A stretch of 64,000 nucleotides of DNA from assembly GCF_014075995.1 (NCBI RefSeq), contig NZ_CP055153.1:5270001-5334000 (forward strand), in the 5' to 3' direction. Below, in pieces: positions 54,468 to 64,000 of the stretch. Made by a program: the position numbers and the translations under genes. Under the pieces are notes generated by a model. It was not told where the DNA came from. It searched no databases and saw only the letters and a list, made by a program, of their open reading frames with translations. How positions within the stretch are numbered: position 1 is the stretch's first letter; each line of letters starts with the position of its first letter. The stretch comes from Adhaeribacter radiodurans. Lineage in GTDB: Bacteria; Bacteroidota; Bacteroidia; Cytophagales; Hymenobacteraceae.

Positions 54468-56666
54468 ATGCATAGAAGAACGTTTATTAAAACAACGGCA
54501 GTTGTTGGTGGAAGTTTTACGCTGGCCGGAAGCGCTGCCTGGGCTCAAGCCACCAGCCCCAAAGAAAGTTTGTGGTTTGACCGGTGCATGCGGTGGGCGC
54601 AGTTAGCCTTTGTAGAAACTGACCCCGGCAATTACGACCCGGATTTCTGGCTGGATTATTTTAAACGCTTACATGCCGATGGGGTATTGCTTAGTGCGGG
54701 TGGCATTGTTGCCTTTTACCCTACTAAAGTGCCCTTGCATTACCAAAGCGCCTGGCTGAAAGATAAAGACGTGCTCGGCTATTTAGTAAATGGCTGCCGA
54801 AAAATGAATATGTCGGTAATTTTGCGTACCGACCCGCATGCCGCCCGGCAAAACGTGGTAGATGCCCACCCAGATTGGATTCATACAAATATAAATGGTG
54901 ATAAACGGAAACATTGGGCTAACCCGGAATTATGGGTAACCTGCGCTTTAGGTCCCTACAACTTCGATTTTATGAAGCAGGTGAATCAGGAAATAATGAC
55001 CCGTTACCAGCCCGATGCCATTTTTTCTAACCGGTGGTCGGGCCACGGTATTTGTTACTGCGAACATTGCAAACGCAACTTTAAAGCTTTTTCGGGTTAC
55101 GACTTGCCGCGTTCCACTTCCGTCAATAATAGCACGGCCATGGCCTCCGGCGATAAAAACGATCCTGCTTACCGGAAATACGTGGCATGGCGCACCGAAC
55201 GTTTACGGGAATTATGGTTTTTGTGGGATAGCGAAATACAAAAGCAAAAAGCAACAGCCCGGTTCATCCCGAATGGCTTTCCGGATAAATTAGTAACCGG
55301 TCAGAATTCTGATTTCTTTTTTGCGGACCAGCAGGCCCGTAGCGGCGTGATTCCGCCGTGGTCAAATGGCAAACACGCCAAAGAATTGCGGGCTACCATG
55401 GGCATGAAACCTCAGGTGGGCATTTTTAGCGTGGGCGTAGAAGAACAATACCGCTGGAAAGACTCGGTGCAGGATAATGCAGAAATAAAAATTTGGGTAG
55501 CCGAAGGTACCGCAAACGGTTTATTACCTTGTTTTGTAAAATTCGGGGGGCAAATTTACGATAAACGCTGGCTTACCACCGTTGAAAAACTGTATCAGAG
55601 CTATTATAAAAACGAAAAGTATTTGCGTAATACGGCTCCACTAGCACGCGTAGGAGTAGTATACTCCGAGCAAACTGCTAAAAATTATGGCGATAAAGCG
55701 TGGCAGAAAAATTACCCCGACCACGCGAATGGAGTATACCACGCCCTGATTGAAGACCGGATGCCTTTTGAAATGGTAAACGACCGCTTGCTGGATGCCG
55801 AACACCTGAAACCTTATAAATTATTAATCCTGCCCAATATTGCGGTACTTTCCCAGGCTCAATGCGACCAGCTGCGGCAGTTTGTAAACGCCGGGGGCAG
55901 TTTAGTAGCTACCTTCGAAACCTCGCTGTACGATGAAGAAGGTAAGCAACGTCCGGATTTTGGCTTAGCCGATTTATTGGGGGTGAGTTACAACCAGGAA
56001 GTAGAAGGCCCCCTCCAGAATAGTTACCTGCGGCTCAAGAGTGATGCTAGTACGAATACCTTTCATCCAGTTTTAAAAGGTTTAGAAGATGCTTATCGCA
56101 TTATCAATACTACTCACCGCGTGAAAGTAAAACCCAACGGTACTTTCCCCAGCCCGGTAACCTTGGTGCCGTCTTACCCCGACTTACCGATGGAAGATGT
56201 TTTCCCGCGGAAACCCGATACCGATACCCGCGAACTTTACCTGCGCGAAGTTGGGAAAGGCCGGATAGCGTATATTCCGGGCGATCTGGATCGCGCTTTC
56301 TGGCAAATTATGAGCTCCGATCATGGGAAACTGCTGCGGAATACTATCAGGTGGGCTTTAAACGAAGCTCCCTTGGTAGATGTAACCGGGCCTGGAATTA
56401 TTGATGTAACTGCCTGGCAGCAGAAAAACTCTATGACCGTTCATATAGTAAATTTGACTAACCCTATGCTGCTAAAAGGACCTTTCCGGGAGTTAATTCC
56501 GGTAGATGCCCAGGTAAGCATCCGGGTACCAAAAAATAAAAAAGTTACCGGTGTGCATTTACTATTAAGCGAACAAAAACCAGCATTTACGATAAAAGAT
56601 GGACTGATAAACTTAAAAGTAAGCCAGTTAGCCGATCACGAAATTATTGCCTTGGACGTAGCTTAA
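54468..56666 (+). CDS. Tat-exported glycosidase-like protein with a beta-galactosidase-trimerisation-like domain
   Basis: A 732-residue protein with twin-arginine signal (MHRRTFIKTTAVVGGSFTLA). The catalytic-like TIM barrel starts FDRCMRWAQLAFVETDPGNYDPDFWLDYF and has DWIHTNINGDKRKHWANPE, resembling hypothetical glycosidase family GHL6. ICYCEHCKRNFKAFSGYDLPR may bind metal. Residues about 420-510 fit a GATase-like trimerisation domain (LILPNIAVLSQAQCDQLRQFVNAGGSLV). It should act on an extracellular carbohydrate. Substrate unknown. Confidence 0.82.
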   Translation: MHRRTFIKTTAVVGGSFTLAGSAAWAQATSPKESLWFDRCMRWAQLAFVETDPGNYDPDFWLDYFKRLHADGVLLSAGGIVAFYPTKVPLHYQSAWLKDKDVLGYLVNGCRKMNMSVILRTDPHAARQNVVDAHPDWIHTNINGDKRKHWANPELWVTCALGPYNFDFMKQVNQEIMTRYQPDAIFSNRWSGHGICYCEHCKRNFKAFSGYDLPRSTSVNNSTAMASGDKNDPAYRKYVAWRTERLRELWFLWDSEIQKQKATARFIPNGFPDKLVTGQNSDFFFADQQARSGVIPPWSNGKHAKELRATMGMKPQVGIFSVGVEEQYRWKDSVQDNAEIKIWVAEGTANGLLPCFVKFGGQIYDKRWLTTVEKLYQSYYKNEKYLRNTAPLARVGVVYSEQTAKNYGDKAWQKNYPDHANGVYHALIEDRMPFEMVNDRLLDAEHLKPYKLLILPNIAVLSQAQCDQLRQFVNAGGSLVATFETSLYDEEGKQRPDFGLADLLGVSYNQEVEGPLQNSYLRLKSDASTNTFHPVLKGLEDAYRIINTTHRVKVKPNGTFPSPVTLVPSYPDLPMEDVFPRKPDTDTRELYLREVGKGRIAYIPGDLDRAFWQIMSSDHGKLLRNTIRWALNEAPLVDVTGPGIIDVTAWQQKNSMTVHIVNLTNPMLLKGPFRELIPVDAQVSIRVPKNKKVTGVHLLLSEQKPAFTIKDGLINLKVSQLADHEIIALDVA

Positions 56667-57000
56667 TGAATACCAAATAGTATAAAGTAGTTAAAACATT
56701 CCTTCTTCTCCTTAATTATACAAAATTCGGAAGAAATGCCTTAGCTAAGAATAAAGACACCAGTTTGGCTGTTGAGGGCCTTCTAAGGTTCCGGTTTTGC
56801 GCAGCAAAATTCCGCAGCGGAGCGAGGAAAGGAAGCTTAGACCGCCCTCAACAGCCAAACGAGGCCCGCCGGCCATGAGGCGAACTTAGGCTTGTCAAAC
56901 AAGTTAGCACCAATGCCTGGAGACTTGCAAAGGCTCCAAAGAACAACATCAAAGACCACTATAGCAATTATTTCTTACAATTTAGACTACTACGATAAAA
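56667..57000. other. Intergenic region with a GC-rich fold-back element
   Basis: The noncoding interval is noticeably richer in G+C than the rest of the intergenic DNA. The fold-back at 56763-56860 is annotated separately. A second GC-rich stretch (GGCCCGCCGGCC, about 56863-56874) follows. Confidence 0.5.
56763..56860. repeat. 98-nt GC-rich fold-back element
   Basis: GTTTGGCTGTTGAGGGC (56763-56779) is repeated inversely at 56844-56860. Nested arms TCTAAG/CTTAGA and TTCC/GGAA, and TTTTGC/GCAAAA, lie inside, so the whole element folds into a long hairpin. No T-tract follows. MITE-like or structured-RNA origin is possible. Confidence 0.65.
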
Positions 57001-57059
57001 AAATGACCAAATTTTAATGCTACGAGCAAGTCCCGTTCGGCATTAGAATTTGGTCATTT
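57001..57059 (-). terminator. Terminator after the SMP-30-like gene
   Basis: A 13-bp stem (AAATGACCAAATT/AATTTGGTCATTT) plus an inner 6-bp stem. On the minus strand it ends with a run of seven or more T. It lies about 70 nt past the gene's stop codon. Confidence 0.75.
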
Positions 57060-57128
57060 AGGCTTAATGTAACAACTAGCAACTGAAATCTGCTGGTTGT
57101 TTTATTCTGGCTTTAATCACATACTTAC

Positions 57129-57998
57129 TTACTTTTTAACCTGGTAGGCTACTACTTTATTCGCGAAAAAGGTAGGTACTAATAGTAAATTTTGTTCCGG
57201 AATATATTCAATATCGGCGGCATTTACTTTTTCGGCTTTGGTATCGAGCAATTTAGTTACCTGGCCACTGGCGGTTACATAATTGATTTCGCCGTTCCAG
57301 TTAGAAATAATAAAATCTTTACCGTACGGAATAATACCATCACCGCCTTGTAATCCTTCGGCTATTTTACGCAGCTCTTTCGTGGTTTTATTTACCTCGT
57401 AGAAAATGCCCGCCGTCATATCAATCATGTAAAATTTGTTTTGATGCGCCAACAAGCCATTCGGTTTTTGAAAATGGTCTTTTTCCAGCCACACCTCTGC
57501 CTGGTTATTTTGTAAGCGGTATACTCTTTTTTTATCGGAGTCCGACACATACACCACTCCTTGCGCATCCACGGTAATATCGTTTAACATACCGGCATCG
57601 GCTACGGGTATAGTACGAACCACTTTGGCGGTTTTAGTATCAATTACCACTACTTTGGTGAGATCGGCAACGTACAAAAGCCCTTTCGATAAACCCAACC
57701 CTTTCGGTGAATCCATGCCTCCTACGACCCACTCTACTTTCTGAATATCGCCGTTTAAAGAAATCCGGGCGATAGAACCATTGCCATCGGCGTTGCCCGC
57801 CGGGTTGTTAATGTTAGAAGCATAAAGCACCTTATTGGCTTTGTCGTACAATACAGACTCCGGCTCTTTTAGAGTAGCGGGGGTTTCCCACTTTTTAACC
57901 AGACTTACGGTTTGAGCCACTGCCGGGCTACTTATTTGAGTAAAACCCAACAACAAAGCGCCCAATAAACAAGATTTAGCAAATCGATTTTTGTTCAT
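57129..57998 (-). CDS. Exported SMP-30/NHL-type beta-propeller protein
   Basis: A 289-residue protein with signal MNKNRFAKSCLLGALLLGF ending AVAQ. The body repeats beta-blade motifs (SVLYDKANKVLYASNIN, GLGLSKGLLYVADLTKVVVIDTKT, NDITVDAQGVVYVSDS, NGLLAHQNKFYMIDMTAG), as in SMP-30/gluconolactonase or NHL-repeat proteins. ATG 57998 is preferred; the longer frame to 58094 would add 32 residues without a signal. It may bind or hydrolyse a sugar lactone; the galM gene lies next upstream. Confidence 0.8.
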   Translation of the reverse strand: MNKNRFAKSCLLGALLLGFTQISSPAVAQTVSLVKKWETPATLKEPESVLYDKANKVLYASNINNPAGNADGNGSIARISLNGDIQKVEWVVGGMDSPKGLGLSKGLLYVADLTKVVVIDTKTAKVVRTIPVADAGMLNDITVDAQGVVYVSDSDKKRVYRLQNNQAEVWLEKDHFQKPNGLLAHQNKFYMIDMTAGIFYEVNKTTKELRKIAEGLQGGDGIIPYGKDFIISNWNGEINYVTASGQVTKLLDTKAEKVNAADIEYIPEQNLLLVPTFFANKVVAYQVKK

Positions 57999-58152
57999 AG
58001 TATTAGGTAAGATTAAGCGTTCAATTTCATTTAATTTTAGAAATATAGGTAATCCTTCACAGGCTTGCAACAATCTGGTTTTAGTGTTTGCCATTTAAAT
58101 AGATTAACCACCCCACCAGCCTGGCTTTAACGAGCCTAGGCAAGCCTGTTTT

Positions 58153-59289
58153 CTACTTCACTGATAGCTTATAAACGGTAGTAGATTGGTAGGTCTCGCC
58201 GGGACGGAGCGTGGTAGTAGGAAAGTTCAGGTGATTAGGCGAATCGGGGAAATGCTGGGTTTCGAGGCACAAGCCAAAACGTTTCGTATACGGCACTCCT
58301 TCTACTCCCTGTACTTTTCCATTTAAATGATTAGCGGTATAAATTTGCACGCCCGGTTCGGTGGTATACATTTCCATATACCGGCCACTTACGGGCTCGT
58401 ATACCGTAGCCCCCAGTTTTAATTTTTTCGATTGGTCGGTAAAAACCCAGCAATGGTCGTAGCCGTGGCCGTATTTTATTTGCGTATCCATGGTATCGTT
58501 GATGCGGGCACCCACTACGGTGGGTTTAGTAAAATCGAAAGGTGTTCCGGCTACTGCTTTTAACTCCCCGGTTGGAATTTGAGTAGCATCGGTGGGCAGA
58601 AATTTATTCGCTTTTATCATTAATTCCTGGTTCAGAATATCGCGCTTCATGCCGCTTAAGTTAAAATAAGCGTGATTGGTAAGGTTTACTACCGTTACTT
58701 TATCGGTGGTAGCCCGGTAATCAATGCGCAAAGCGTTATCTTTTTGCAGGGTATAGGTTACGTCTACGTTTAAAGTACCGGGGTAACCTTCTTCGCCGTC
58801 CGGCGAGGTGTAATGCAGTTTCAGGGAAGGTTCGGTACCGTTGGTAGAGGTGGCGGTCCATAATTTTTTATCAAAACCTATTTTACCCCCGTGCATGTGG
58901 TTGCCGCTGCCGTTGGTAGGTAAGGCATATTCTTTACCATCCAAAACGAGTTTACCTTTAGCAATGCGATTGCCGTAACGGCCAATTATAGGACCAAAAG
59001 CGGGAGTACCTTTTAAATAATCCGCGAAAGTGGGCACGCCCAGGGTAATATTTTCTTGTTTTCCGTTCTTATCCGGTGCCGCCCAGGTAACAATGTAGCC
59101 GCCGTAATTAGTAATTTTCACTTCCATACCCGCCGCATTGCGCAGCGTAAACAACTGCGCTTCCTGCCCGTCTGGCATTTTACCAAATACCTCTTGCGTA
59201 ATACCTGCTTTTTGTTTTTCTGATTTTGGATTGATAAAAGCTACTAGAAGAATAGCGCACGTAAAAAGCAACAGAATCCGGAATTTCAT
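58153..59289 (-). CDS. galM: Aldose 1-epimerase (galactose mutarotase), exported
   Basis: A 378-residue enzyme with signal ILLLFTCAILLVAF. Catalytic His residues are in GNHMHGGKIGFDKKLW and LTNHAYFNLSG, and the Glu is in LCLETQHFPDSPNH. It interconverts alpha and beta sugar anomers. Located in the periplasm or at the surface, it may process sugars freed by neighbouring enzymes. Confidence 0.93.
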   Translation of the reverse strand: MKFRILLLFTCAILLVAFINPKSEKQKAGITQEVFGKMPDGQEAQLFTLRNAAGMEVKITNYGGYIVTWAAPDKNGKQENITLGVPTFADYLKGTPAFGPIIGRYGNRIAKGKLVLDGKEYALPTNGSGNHMHGGKIGFDKKLWTATSTNGTEPSLKLHYTSPDGEEGYPGTLNVDVTYTLQKDNALRIDYRATTDKVTVVNLTNHAYFNLSGMKRDILNQELMIKANKFLPTDATQIPTGELKAVAGTPFDFTKPTVVGARINDTMDTQIKYGHGYDHCWVFTDQSKKLKLGATVYEPVSGRYMEMYTTEPGVQIYTANHLNGKVQGVEGVPYTKRFGLCLETQHFPDSPNHLNFPTTTLRPGETYQSTTVYKLSVK

Positions 59290-59487
59290 AGCTCTGGAGT
59301 TTAGAAAGAGACTGGGAAATATAGTAAATTTTTGTTTAGTATGCAGGAAGGTAGCCCCCTTTAATCGTGCCTATATGGTCCGAAAGCTTATTAAAACAAA
59401 GATTAGACTACATCTCCAGCCATCCGGTGCAGGAAAATTGTATTTGGCGCACCTTCTGGAAGAACATAATAACTTCTTTAGCTGGTA

Positions 59488-62094
59488 TTATTTAAACATC
59501 TTATCCGCCAAATTACTATTTACTTTTACCTCTGAAACTTTGAACTCAATCGGTGGACCGGCAATTGGACTAGTTATCGTGTAGGGTACTTTAATACCGT
59601 TGCCGGCTTCGCGGTAATCGGCGTATTCTTCTACCCGGGTTTCGGTGGGCGATATTTTTATTTCTTTTAATTTTAAGCCGGTATTCAGGTCGTAATAGCT
59701 CTTCCTTGCTGTTCCGTTGGCCGCAGTGGCGGTAATTAAGTAGGCTGGTTTATCATTTACTATTCGTAGCCGGGGATCCAGCGTTAGGTTATAGGTATTA
59801 CTCCCATAATTTAATTCTGGAAAAATAGCCACCGATTGCTTCAGAAGAGCTTTATAATCGTCGGTGAGCGGTACTTTCTGGTTATTATAGGTAACAGTAG
59901 CACTATCGCCACTTACCGCTCCCCAAATAGCAATGTTAACCGAGGGCACCCGAATTTCCTGGGCATATTGATTCGGGAGTTTATGGTTCATTACTAATTT
60001 CACGGCCGTACCCTGAATAACCCCAGCTGCCGTAAAAGAAATATCTTTTACATTTTTCAGTTTTTCGGCTCCGCCCACGGCATTAATGTATTTCCGGATT
60101 ACCTGCGTGGCCGTTATACCGGCCGGCATATCCAGACCGCTTATGGCATTATTATCCGGATTTATATCAGGGAAAAGATGCTCAGGATCAATGGTAATTA
60201 AATTTATTTTGGATGTAGATTTATAAGAAAAAGTCCAGGTGCTGCCCCGCTGCCAGATTTCGGCGGGCAAGTTCACGGTACCGGTTTTTCCATTTTCTTC
60301 TTTAACCTGAATGGTAACCGGCAAAGCCATTTCTTCCAGGTTTTCGAGGGTAATCAATGCCCCTTTCGCAGCATCATTACCTACGTAACGGAGGTCTCTT
60401 AAGGCTTGATCCAGTTTCCGGTCGGTAAAAAACCATTCTTTCCAGAACCAGCTTAAGTCTTCGCCGGCGGCATTATCCATACTGTGAAAAAAGTCCCAGG
60501 GAGTTGGGTGCTTAAATGCCCAGCGTTTAATGTACGTTTGAAAAGCATAGTCAAACCGCTCTTTTCCTAAAATCTGTTCGCGCAAAATAGTAAGCCCCAT
60601 GGCCGGTTTATTATAAGCGGCTTCTCCTAAATAATCGCCCGGTAATACATCCGGAGTATTTAAAATGGGTTTGGCCTTGGGGCCAAAGGTATTCTGGGCA
60701 CTCCGCTGCACATTTTCTTTCGTGTAGTATTCGCCGTTGTTAAAGGCCTTTGCGTTTAAGGAATTGATAAAAGTATTAAAACCTTCATCCATCCAGGCGT
60801 ATTTACGCTCGTTAGAACCCACAATCATCGGGAACCAGTTATGACCAAATTCATGGTCGGTAACGCCCCATAAGCCGGCGCCTTTGCTGTTAGCTCCACA
60901 AAAAACAATACCCGGATATTCCATACCCGATACAATGCCGGCCACATTGGTAGCTACTGGGTAAGTATATTCGTACCATTGCTTCGAGTAAAGTTCAATG
61001 CAAGCTTTCACGTATTCCGTCGATCGTCCCCAGGCCGATTGGCCACCACTTTCCAGAGGGTACACCGATTGGGCCAAGGCTTTTTTGCCACTGGGCAGAT
61101 TAATCCGGGCGGCATCCCAAACAAAGGCTTTAGAAGCTGCCCAGGAAGCATCGCGGGCATTTTTACAGAGAAAGTGCCAGGTAAGCGTATTCTTTTTCGG
61201 GTAACTGTTGTGCGCCACTACCTCCGCCGAATCTTTAATGACCACGGTTTGATCGCTGTTTTGCGCTTTGGCCAAACGACTAATAGCAGTAGGCGTTAAA
61301 ACTTCCTTAGGATTTAGTAATTCACCTGAACCTACTACTACCAGGTCGGCCGGGGCAGTAATGGTATAATCCAGATCGCCGTATTCCAGGTAAAATTCCG
61401 ATGCACCCAGGTACGGAATGGTATTCCAGCCGCTCACGTCGTCGTACACTTCCATACGCGGATACCATTGCGCTATTTCGTAGATCCAGCCGTATTTGGT
61501 TTTTAACCGCCCTAACCGGTCTGTTCCGTATTCCGGAACCTCAAAATTGTAGGTAATCTTAATCTGTATTTTGTTCCCTCCGGCTTTTAAAGCTTCTTTT
61601 AACTTAATCTGCATGCGGGTATCCGAAACCAGATAATCTACCGGTTCCTCCTTTTTCTTCTGGATAATAGATACCGATTTAATTTCGTCTCCTTTGGTAA
61701 AGGAACGATGAGAATAACGGCCACCGGTTACCGGACTGGTAGCTACCCCACGCGAATCTTCTCGGTAGATATTCTGGTCGAGTTGCAGCCATAAAAAAGG
61801 TAATTCGTCCGGACTGTTATTGGTATAGGTAATTATAGTACTGCCACTTACCTGATGCTGGGCGGTATCGAGCGAAACGGTAATTTGGTAATCGGCTCTG
61901 TTTTGCCAGTATTTGCTGCTGGGAGCGCCACCGGCAGTTCGGTACTGGTTGCCGTTTTCTTTATAAAATAAAGGATCAAATACTTTTAGCTGATCGTATT
62001 TACTAGTGGTGCCAGAGGTAACCTGAGCCTGGCTGCTTTGAAAGAAAAAAAAGAAATTTAACCAAATAAGAAAAAGAGGATACGCTTGCTTCAT
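59488..62094 (-). CDS. M1-family metallopeptidase, exported
   Basis: An 868-residue protein with a signal peptide ([19 protein letters not shown]). The zinc motif HEFGH spans residues 414-418, with third ligand Glu437 in WMDEGFNTF, spaced as in M1 peptidases. The exopeptidase GxMEN motif is not obvious: the upstream segment reads VSGMEYPGI, so GMEY replaces GAMEN, as in several Bacteroidota M1 relatives. A C-terminal lipoprotein-like domain (about 670-868, [18 protein letters not shown]) follows. It likely trims extracellular peptides. Confidence 0.92.
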   Translation of the reverse strand: MKQAYPLFLIWLNFFFFFQSSQAQVTSGTTSKYDQLKVFDPLFYKENGNQYRTAGGAPSSKYWQNRADYQITVSLDTAQHQVSGSTIITYTNNSPDELPFLWLQLDQNIYREDSRGVATSPVTGGRYSHRSFTKGDEIKSVSIIQKKKEEPVDYLVSDTRMQIKLKEALKAGGNKIQIKITYNFEVPEYGTDRLGRLKTKYGWIYEIAQWYPRMEVYDDVSGWNTIPYLGASEFYLEYGDLDYTITAPADLVVVGSGELLNPKEVLTPTAISRLAKAQNSDQTVVIKDSAEVVAHNSYPKKNTLTWHFLCKNARDASWAASKAFVWDAARINLPSGKKALAQSVYPLESGGQSAWGRSTEYVKACIELYSKQWYEYTYPVATNVAGIVSGMEYPGIVFCGANSKGAGLWGVTDHEFGHNWFPMIVGSNERKYAWMDEGFNTFINSLNAKAFNNGEYYTKENVQRSAQNTFGPKAKPILNTPDVLPGDYLGEAAYNKPAMGLTILREQILGKERFDYAFQTYIKRWAFKHPTPWDFFHSMDNAAGEDLSWFWKEWFFTDRKLDQALRDLRYVGNDAAKGALITLENLEEMALPVTIQVKEENGKTGTVNLPAEIWQRGSTWTFSYKSTSKINLITIDPEHLFPDINPDNNAISGLDMPAGITATQVIRKYINAVGGAEKLKNVKDISFTAAGVIQGTAVKLVMNHKLPNQYAQEIRVPSVNIAIWGAVSGDSATVTYNNQKVPLTDDYKALLKQSVAIFPELNYGSNTYNLTLDPRLRIVNDKPAYLITATAANGTARKSYYDLNTGLKLKEIKISPTETRVEEYADYREAGNGIKVPYTITSPIAGPPIEFKVSEVKVNSNLADKMFK

Positions 62095-62605
62095 CGGGAG
62101 ATGGTTTGGCTATAATTTAAAAGTAAATTTATTATTTATAAGACAGGTAAGCTAATGATACGAAATGGAAACAATAAGGGTGTATCGGCTATAAGTAGCT
62201 AAGAATAAATAATATTAGGTTATCCGTGAACGGATATTGTCTGGTGAAAGGAGAAAGATTTAGTAAATTATTTTTTTTCTAATTGTATCATCCTCTCCCT
62301 ATCCCCTCCGAAGGGGTAGGTCCGTTAAGTTCTAATAAATTCCTGTTTTCTCGTGAAGATTATTCAGGAGGCCGCCGGCCGGGTGAACCGATTTACTTTT
62401 ACTAAGAAAAACAAAATTTCCTACCGGCCAGAGGCCGGACGATGAACATCACGAGCGAGGACGCTCGCGATAGAAACAGGTTACAGACTCTATTATTCCT
62501 ATTCCTGGGTAAGCAAAACCGGGTAGCTTGGTAAAATCATAGCCACTGCTAACAACTAATACTAATTGCCACAACCATTTAGAACAACCCATTTAGTAGT
62601 GGTTT
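62095..62605. other. Intergenic region with repeat-like GC-rich hairpins
   Basis: No gene was recognised. Elements: CCTATCCCC/GGGGTAGG (62298-62320), a common type of Bacteroidota intergenic repeat; GCCGCCGGCC at 62370-62379; CCGGCC/GGCCGG around AGA (62424-62438); and CGAGCG/CGCTCG around AGGA (62452-62467). GC content is well above that of the surrounding DNA. Confidence 0.55.
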
Positions 62606-63073
62606 TTAGAAAAAAGCTCTAAAATAAGGCCGGCTTACCAACGGCGAAAAGGCCCAGGGAATAGACGAAAGAATAAGTACCAGGCCGATAGTAAACCAAA
62701 TAGCCATAGTTTTAAACTTCTGTTTGTCATCAGTCAGGCGTTTGACTTTGCTGGAGCCAATGGTAATTAAAACCAGGGATAAAAACATAATAAAGCTATG
62801 CTCCATCCCGAAAAACCGGATTTCTCTTTGGTGCAGGGCATCTTTAAAATAATGCAAAAAGTAAGTAGTTAACGGACTGAGGTAATACAAAAATAGCCCG
62901 ATCGTTATTTGAATATGCGCGAAGCTGGTGGCTATGTTCCGGATAATATTATCGCTTCGGGAATATTGTTTATTCGTGAACCAGCCTTTATACGCATAAA
63001 TAATTGCTAAAAGCAAACTAGCTAAAACTAACCACCGCACCAAAGAGTGCAAAGCTAATAACGTAGGATACAT
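62606..63073 (-). CDS. Small polytopic membrane protein, hypothetical
   Basis: A 155-residue protein with four hydrophobic helices, beginning MYPTLLALHSLVRWLVLASLLLAI and containing AHIQITIGLFLYYLSP and MEHSFIMFLSLVLITIGSSKVKR. Several His residues lie in or near helices, and it may be distantly related to cytochrome b561-like proteins, but this is uncertain. Confidence 0.6.
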   Translation of the reverse strand: MYPTLLALHSLVRWLVLASLLLAIIYAYKGWFTNKQYSRSDNIIRNIATSFAHIQITIGLFLYYLSPLTTYFLHYFKDALHQREIRFFGMEHSFIMFLSLVLITIGSSKVKRLTDDKQKFKTMAIWFTIGLVLILSSIPWAFSPLVSRPYFRAFF

Positions 63074-63330
63074 GCCCGCTTGAAATTAAGATTCTAGAAT
63101 AAAGGGTACCTGGATTAGTGATATAAATATAAAGAAAAAGACCTGACCGTACTGCTGTAAACAAATAGGCTTCAATCAAATAAATTATTCTTAAGCTTTA
63201 TAACGGTATATAATTTCAGTTTCGGTGATACTGCATTTGTGGCCCTATCTGCCTGAAGATTATTTTAAACTTTGGTATTTAACATTCAGGAAATTTTAAA
63301 CAATTAAAGTACCCTTTAACCTTAATTAAA

Positions 63331-63663
63331 ATGACAACCTTGAAGTTAAAACTAAACAATAATAACTTAGACCAACTCGTACACTACTTAATTAAGGATG
63401 GAAAATTTGATTACGAAAATCACGGCGAAGATATGTCCATTCTTATAAGCGACAACCTTCTTCTGTTAAACCTGGCAGTTCACCTGAATATAGTCATCTT
63501 AAAAAAGGCAGCTTCTTCTATTTACATAGATGTTATAAGCGGTGGAGGAGAAGATAACCTGTTGCATTTAGCAGAAAAAGGATATGCCAACTCCAATGCC
63601 CTACTAATGTATGATTATGCCGAATTATACGAACTCCAAATAGAGCAAATACAAGAAAGTTAA
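63331..63663 (+). CDS. Small hypothetical protein
   Basis: A 110-residue ORF with mixed polar and hydrophobic composition, beginning MTTLKLKLNNNNL; it has no signal peptide. A glycine-rich turn (DVISGGGEDN) and a helical C-terminus are visible. No family recognised. Confidence 0.5.
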   Translation: MTTLKLKLNNNNLDQLVHYLIKDGKFDYENHGEDMSILISDNLLLLNLAVHLNIVILKKAASSIYIDVISGGGEDNLLHLAEKGYANSNALLMYDYAELYELQIEQIQES

Positions 63664-63704
63664 TACTTTGCAAAAACCTTAATAAAATTGCAAACGGACT
63701 TTGG

Positions 63705-63748
63705 TAAATGATAATTGGTGACTGGTAAATGGTAAATGGTAAATGAAA
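63705..63748. repeat. TGGTAAATG short tandem repeats
   Basis: Several copies of TGGTAAA in near-tandem: two separated copies, then three consecutive GGTAAAT units. This resembles low-complexity intergenic repeats of Bacteroidota. Confidence 0.55.
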
Positions 63749-63810
63749 TATCATTAAATTAAGGAATGACGCGTATTGTAAAATTTAATCAGATGTTTTA
63801 AATCCTCCAC

Positions 63811-63836
63811 CTACCCCCTCAAAAGGGGACTTTTTT
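63811..63836 (+). repeat. CCCCT/AGGGG hairpin with T-tract
   Basis: CCCCT (63815-63819) pairs with AGGGG (63824-63828), followed by ACTTTTTTC. It belongs to the CCCCTC-A-GGGG class also seen at 62298-62320 and may act as a weak terminator. Confidence 0.45.
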
Positions 63837-63910
63837 CATCTGATTGGCTTCACTTAATTACATGGCTTTAATAATACGCGTAATAAGTATAATCCGTAAA
63901 AATCCGCGAT

Positions 63911-64000
63911 TCAGACGACTTGCTTTAATAAACGTTTCCAGGTGCCTTTTTGCCAATTGTATTTAATTGTACTGGGCAAAGCTTTCCAGAAGTACGAATT
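63911..64000 (-). CDS. C-terminus of an unidentified protein (partial)
   Basis: A frame open to the window end. Its last 29 residues include ALPSTIKYNWQKGTWKRLLK and end QVV, then TGA at 63911. The Trp/Lys-rich composition is protein-like. Too little is visible to name it. Confidence 0.35.
   Translation of the reverse strand, partial: NSYFWKALPSTIKYNWQKGTWKRLLKQVV

Noticed and set aside
1-64000. CRISPR arrays, phage genes and insertion sequences
   Set aside because: No regularly spaced direct repeats of CRISPR size and no transposase, integrase or phage structural protein motifs were found; the only defence-like genes are mcrBC.

Overview
The window looks like chromosomal DNA of a Bacteroidota member, most likely Cytophagales/Hymenobacteraceae-like (inferred; no 16S is present). 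The supporting signs are T9SS type A sorting tails on two giant secreted proteins, the gliding lipoprotein GldH downstream of RicT, a tmRNA whose tag reads GETNYAMAA, TAnnTTTG-type promoter boxes, A+T-rich DNA with almost no Shine-Dalgarno sequences, and LPS genes (lpxB, hldD).

Layout. 0-7.5 kb: a (p)ppGpp synthetase/hydrolase (cut by the window start), tRNA-Leu, then trigger factor, clpP and clpX. The usual tig-clpP-clpX block is split by an antiparallel mcrB-mcrC restriction module. 7.5-12.3 kb: an overlapping minus-strand series (BtuF-like binding protein, FecCD permease, QueD-like enzyme, LpxB) diverging from hldD. 12.4-17.1 kb: a tetR-tolC-adaptor-DHA2 efflux operon with a perfect 24-bp palindrome as likely operator. 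17.3-20.4 kb: an FKBP isomerase, a small membrane protein and an M61 peptidase. 20.6-20.96 kb: a compact transcription unit with its own promoter, a structured GC-rich leader, a strong Shine-Dalgarno, a 22-codon ORF and a terminator. 21.2-28.4 kb: two giant secreted repeat proteins. 29.5-34.2 kb: a Planctomycetes-type cytochrome/DUF1549/DUF1553 plus DUF1501 pair with OsmC. 34.3-41.7 kb: SGNH hydrolase, DUF1003, a haem-binding protein, and a solA-metN-metI-metQ operon. 42-44 kb: ribokinase with a sugar transporter; then tmRNA. 44.7-47.2 kb: a prion-like low-complexity protein divergent from a cold-shock protein. 47.4-52 kb: an EEP-family enzyme, RicT-GldH, and a zinc dehydrogenase. 52.4-64 kb: MlrC-like M81 protein, a Tat-exported glycosidase-like protein, SMP-30-like protein, GalM, M1 peptidase, small hypotheticals and repeat-rich intergenic DNA.

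Most genes are ordinary housekeeping, envelope or degradative genes. The parts that stand out are the 20.6-20.96 kb micro-locus, the prion-like protein, the mcrBC insertion between clpP and clpX, the efflux operator palindrome, and several fold-back intergenic elements. All family calls come from reading motifs in the translated sequence; no database search was run.
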